5,975 bases of DNA from Chloroflexaceae bacterium (lineage in GTDB: Bacteria; Chloroflexota; Chloroflexia; Chloroflexales; Chloroflexaceae): positions 1 through 5,975 of the forward strand of contig JAOACN010000574.1 of assembly GCA_026417815.1 (NCBI GenBank). Reading direction: 5' to 3'. Every line of letters begins with the position of its first letter. Positions within the stretch are counted from its first letter, which is position 1. The position numbers and the translations under genes were made by a program. The notes under the pieces were generated by a model. It saw nothing but the letters and a program-made list of their open reading frames with translations, was not told the DNA's origin and made no database searches. Below are positions 5,208 through 5,975 of the stretch, in pieces.

Positions 5208-5216
5208 AATGCCTCA
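5208..5216 (+). repeat. Right copy of 9-base target-site duplication
   Basis: AATGCCTCA abuts the outer end of the right inverted repeat. Absence of any mismatch between the two copies suggests a fairly recent insertion, though nine bases are little evidence for age. Confidence 0.8.
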
Positions 5217-5243
5217 CACCTTCCCCACACCGTGCGCCGGGCA

Positions 5244-5252
5244 TGGTATACT
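5244..5252 (+). promoter_or_regulatory. Extended -10 promoter for the Ig-like protein gene
   Basis: TGG-TATACT gives an extended -10 (TG at 5244-5245, hexamer 5247-5252). The -35 zone (5224-5229, CCCACA at 17-base spacing) is poor, as is usual for extended -10 promoters. Predicted transcript start is near 5259. The MITE-like unit ends only 28 bases before the TG, so the insertion separates this core promoter from whatever lay upstream. Confidence 0.55.
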
Positions 5253-5288
5253 GCTTCCGCGATGCGCGCGAGAGAGGGACGTTCGGTG

Positions 5289-5975
5289 ATGACCTTGCTG
5301 CGCCTGCTGGCTCGGATCTGGACGGTTGTCCTGGGCGGTACGGCGCTGGCGCTATGGCTGGCCCTGGTGGCGCGGGCCGCCATCCCTCTGACCCCCTTCG
5401 CGCCCGCCCCTACCGTACTGGCCGTCGAGCCGCCCGATCAGGCTGCCGACGTGCTGCCACGCACGGCGATCACCATCCGCTTTAGCGCCCCGATGAACCG
5501 CGCCGCGACTGCCGCTGCGCTACGCATCTCGCCGGACACACCAGGGAGCCGCACCTGGTCGCCCGATGCGACAACGCTAACCTTCCAGCCAGACACAACG
5601 CTGCTGCCCGCCGTCACCTACACCGTCAGCCTCGATGAGCGGGCGCTGGGACGCTGGTGGCGCCCTCTGGCCCAACCGGTCAGCGTGCGCTTCGGCACCG
5701 CCCCCCACCCCGCCGTGGTCGCCGCGCTGCCCGATGGCGCCGGGGTCGCGCCGGACACATCGCTGGCCGTGGTCTTCAGCCAGCCAATGGTCCTTCCAGG
5801 AGCAACTGGCCAGGCGGTGGAGATGCCACAGTTCCAGTTTGATCCGCCCTTCCCCACGACCTTCCGCTGGCTCGACCAGCATACGCTGCTGATCCGCCCG
5901 ACGACGCCGCTCGCCCCGGCAACACCCTATACGGTCACCATTGCCCCCGGGCTCGCCGACCTGCGCGGCGTGGAG
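5289..5975 (+). CDS. Membrane-anchored protein with tandem SbsA-type Ig-like (Big_5) domains, 3' end cut by window
   Basis: The frame is open to the last base (229 codons, no stop). Residues about 11-32 form one hydrophobic segment after a short basic start (signal anchor or signal peptide; no lipobox cysteine). Two consecutive Ig-like domains of the Big_5/SbsA type (PF13205) follow. In the first (about 43-136) PPDQAADVLPRTAITIRFSAPMN leads to LTFQPDTTLLPAVTYTVSL. In the second (about 142-222) LPDGAGVAPDTSLAVVFSQPM leads to LLIRPTTPLAPATPYTVTI. These domains act as structural spacers or binding units outside the cell. In Chloroflexota, some alpha-2-macroglobulin-like proteins begin with such domains, so the missing part may be that, but this is a guess. 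The ATG at 5289 has GAGGG upstream at good distance; GTG 5286 and ATG 5262 are in-frame alternatives. Confidence 0.8.
   Translation, partial: MTLLRLLARIWTVVLGGTALALWLALVARAAIPLTPFAPAPTVLAVEPPDQAADVLPRTAITIRFSAPMNRAATAAALRISPDTPGSRTWSPDATTLTFQPDTTLLPAVTYTVSLDERALGRWWRPLAQPVSVRFGTAPHPAVVAALPDGAGVAPDTSLAVVFSQPMVLPGATGQAVEMPQFQFDPPFPTTFRWLDQHTLLIRPTTPLAPATPYTVTIAPGLADLRGVE

Larger units (their letters stand above)
4924..5288. other. Intergenic region carrying a MITE-like insertion and a promoter
   Basis: These 365 bases separate the HIT cluster from the Ig-like protein gene. Bases 4924-4986 show no clear gene or terminator. Bases 4987-5216 are a transposon-like unit with flanking duplication, described separately. 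Bases 5217-5288 carry the extended -10 promoter and ribosome site of the downstream gene. An in-frame ATG at 5262 lies only a few bases after the predicted transcript start. Confidence 0.7.

Overview
The window is GC-rich bacterial DNA with strong GC bias at third codon positions, which produces long false open frames opposite the real genes. The best guess for the source is the phylum Chloroflexota, class Chloroflexia (Roseiflexus/Chloroflexus-like). This rests on recall, not a search: secreted proteins carrying the 'PETGH ... FGFPISEE ... FERAR' module, and the SbsA-type Ig-like domain protein, are common there.

Layout. (1) Positions 1-1455, minus strand: a secreted subtilisin-like (S8) protease with signal peptide, prodomain and full catalytic residues. 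Its C-terminal module is cut by the window edge. (2) 1456-1962: a roughly 500-base divergent intergenic region with at least seven GC-rich hairpins or palindromes. It ends in a good sigma-70-like promoter whose spacer holds a 15-base inverted repeat. (3) 1963-2973, plus: a multi-pass membrane protein of the lysylphosphatidylglycerol synthase TM / flippase-like family. (4) 2974-3130: a short gap with a palindrome and a hairpin. (5) 3131-4923, plus: a tight three-gene cluster made of a HIT-family nucleotide hydrolase/transferase, a single-pass membrane protein with two copies of the module seen on the subtilase, and a small uncharacterised protein. The first two overlap by ATGA and the last two are 6 bases apart. 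(6) 4924-5288: an intergenic region with a 212-base MITE-like element. It has 25-base terminal inverted repeats, an exact 9-base flanking direct duplication, no ORF and an interior full of small hairpins. An extended -10 promoter follows. (7) 5289 to the window end, plus: a membrane-anchored protein with two SbsA-type Ig-like domains, cut by the window edge.

Working together. The theme is the cell surface: a secreted protease and an anchored protein share the same extracellular module, next to a lipid-related membrane protein and an anchored Ig-like protein. No enzyme pathway links the genes. The HIT protein is a general nucleotide enzyme and the last gene of the cluster has no clear role. 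The most notable non-coding object is the MITE-like insertion at 4996-5207, which was not captured by any gene call.
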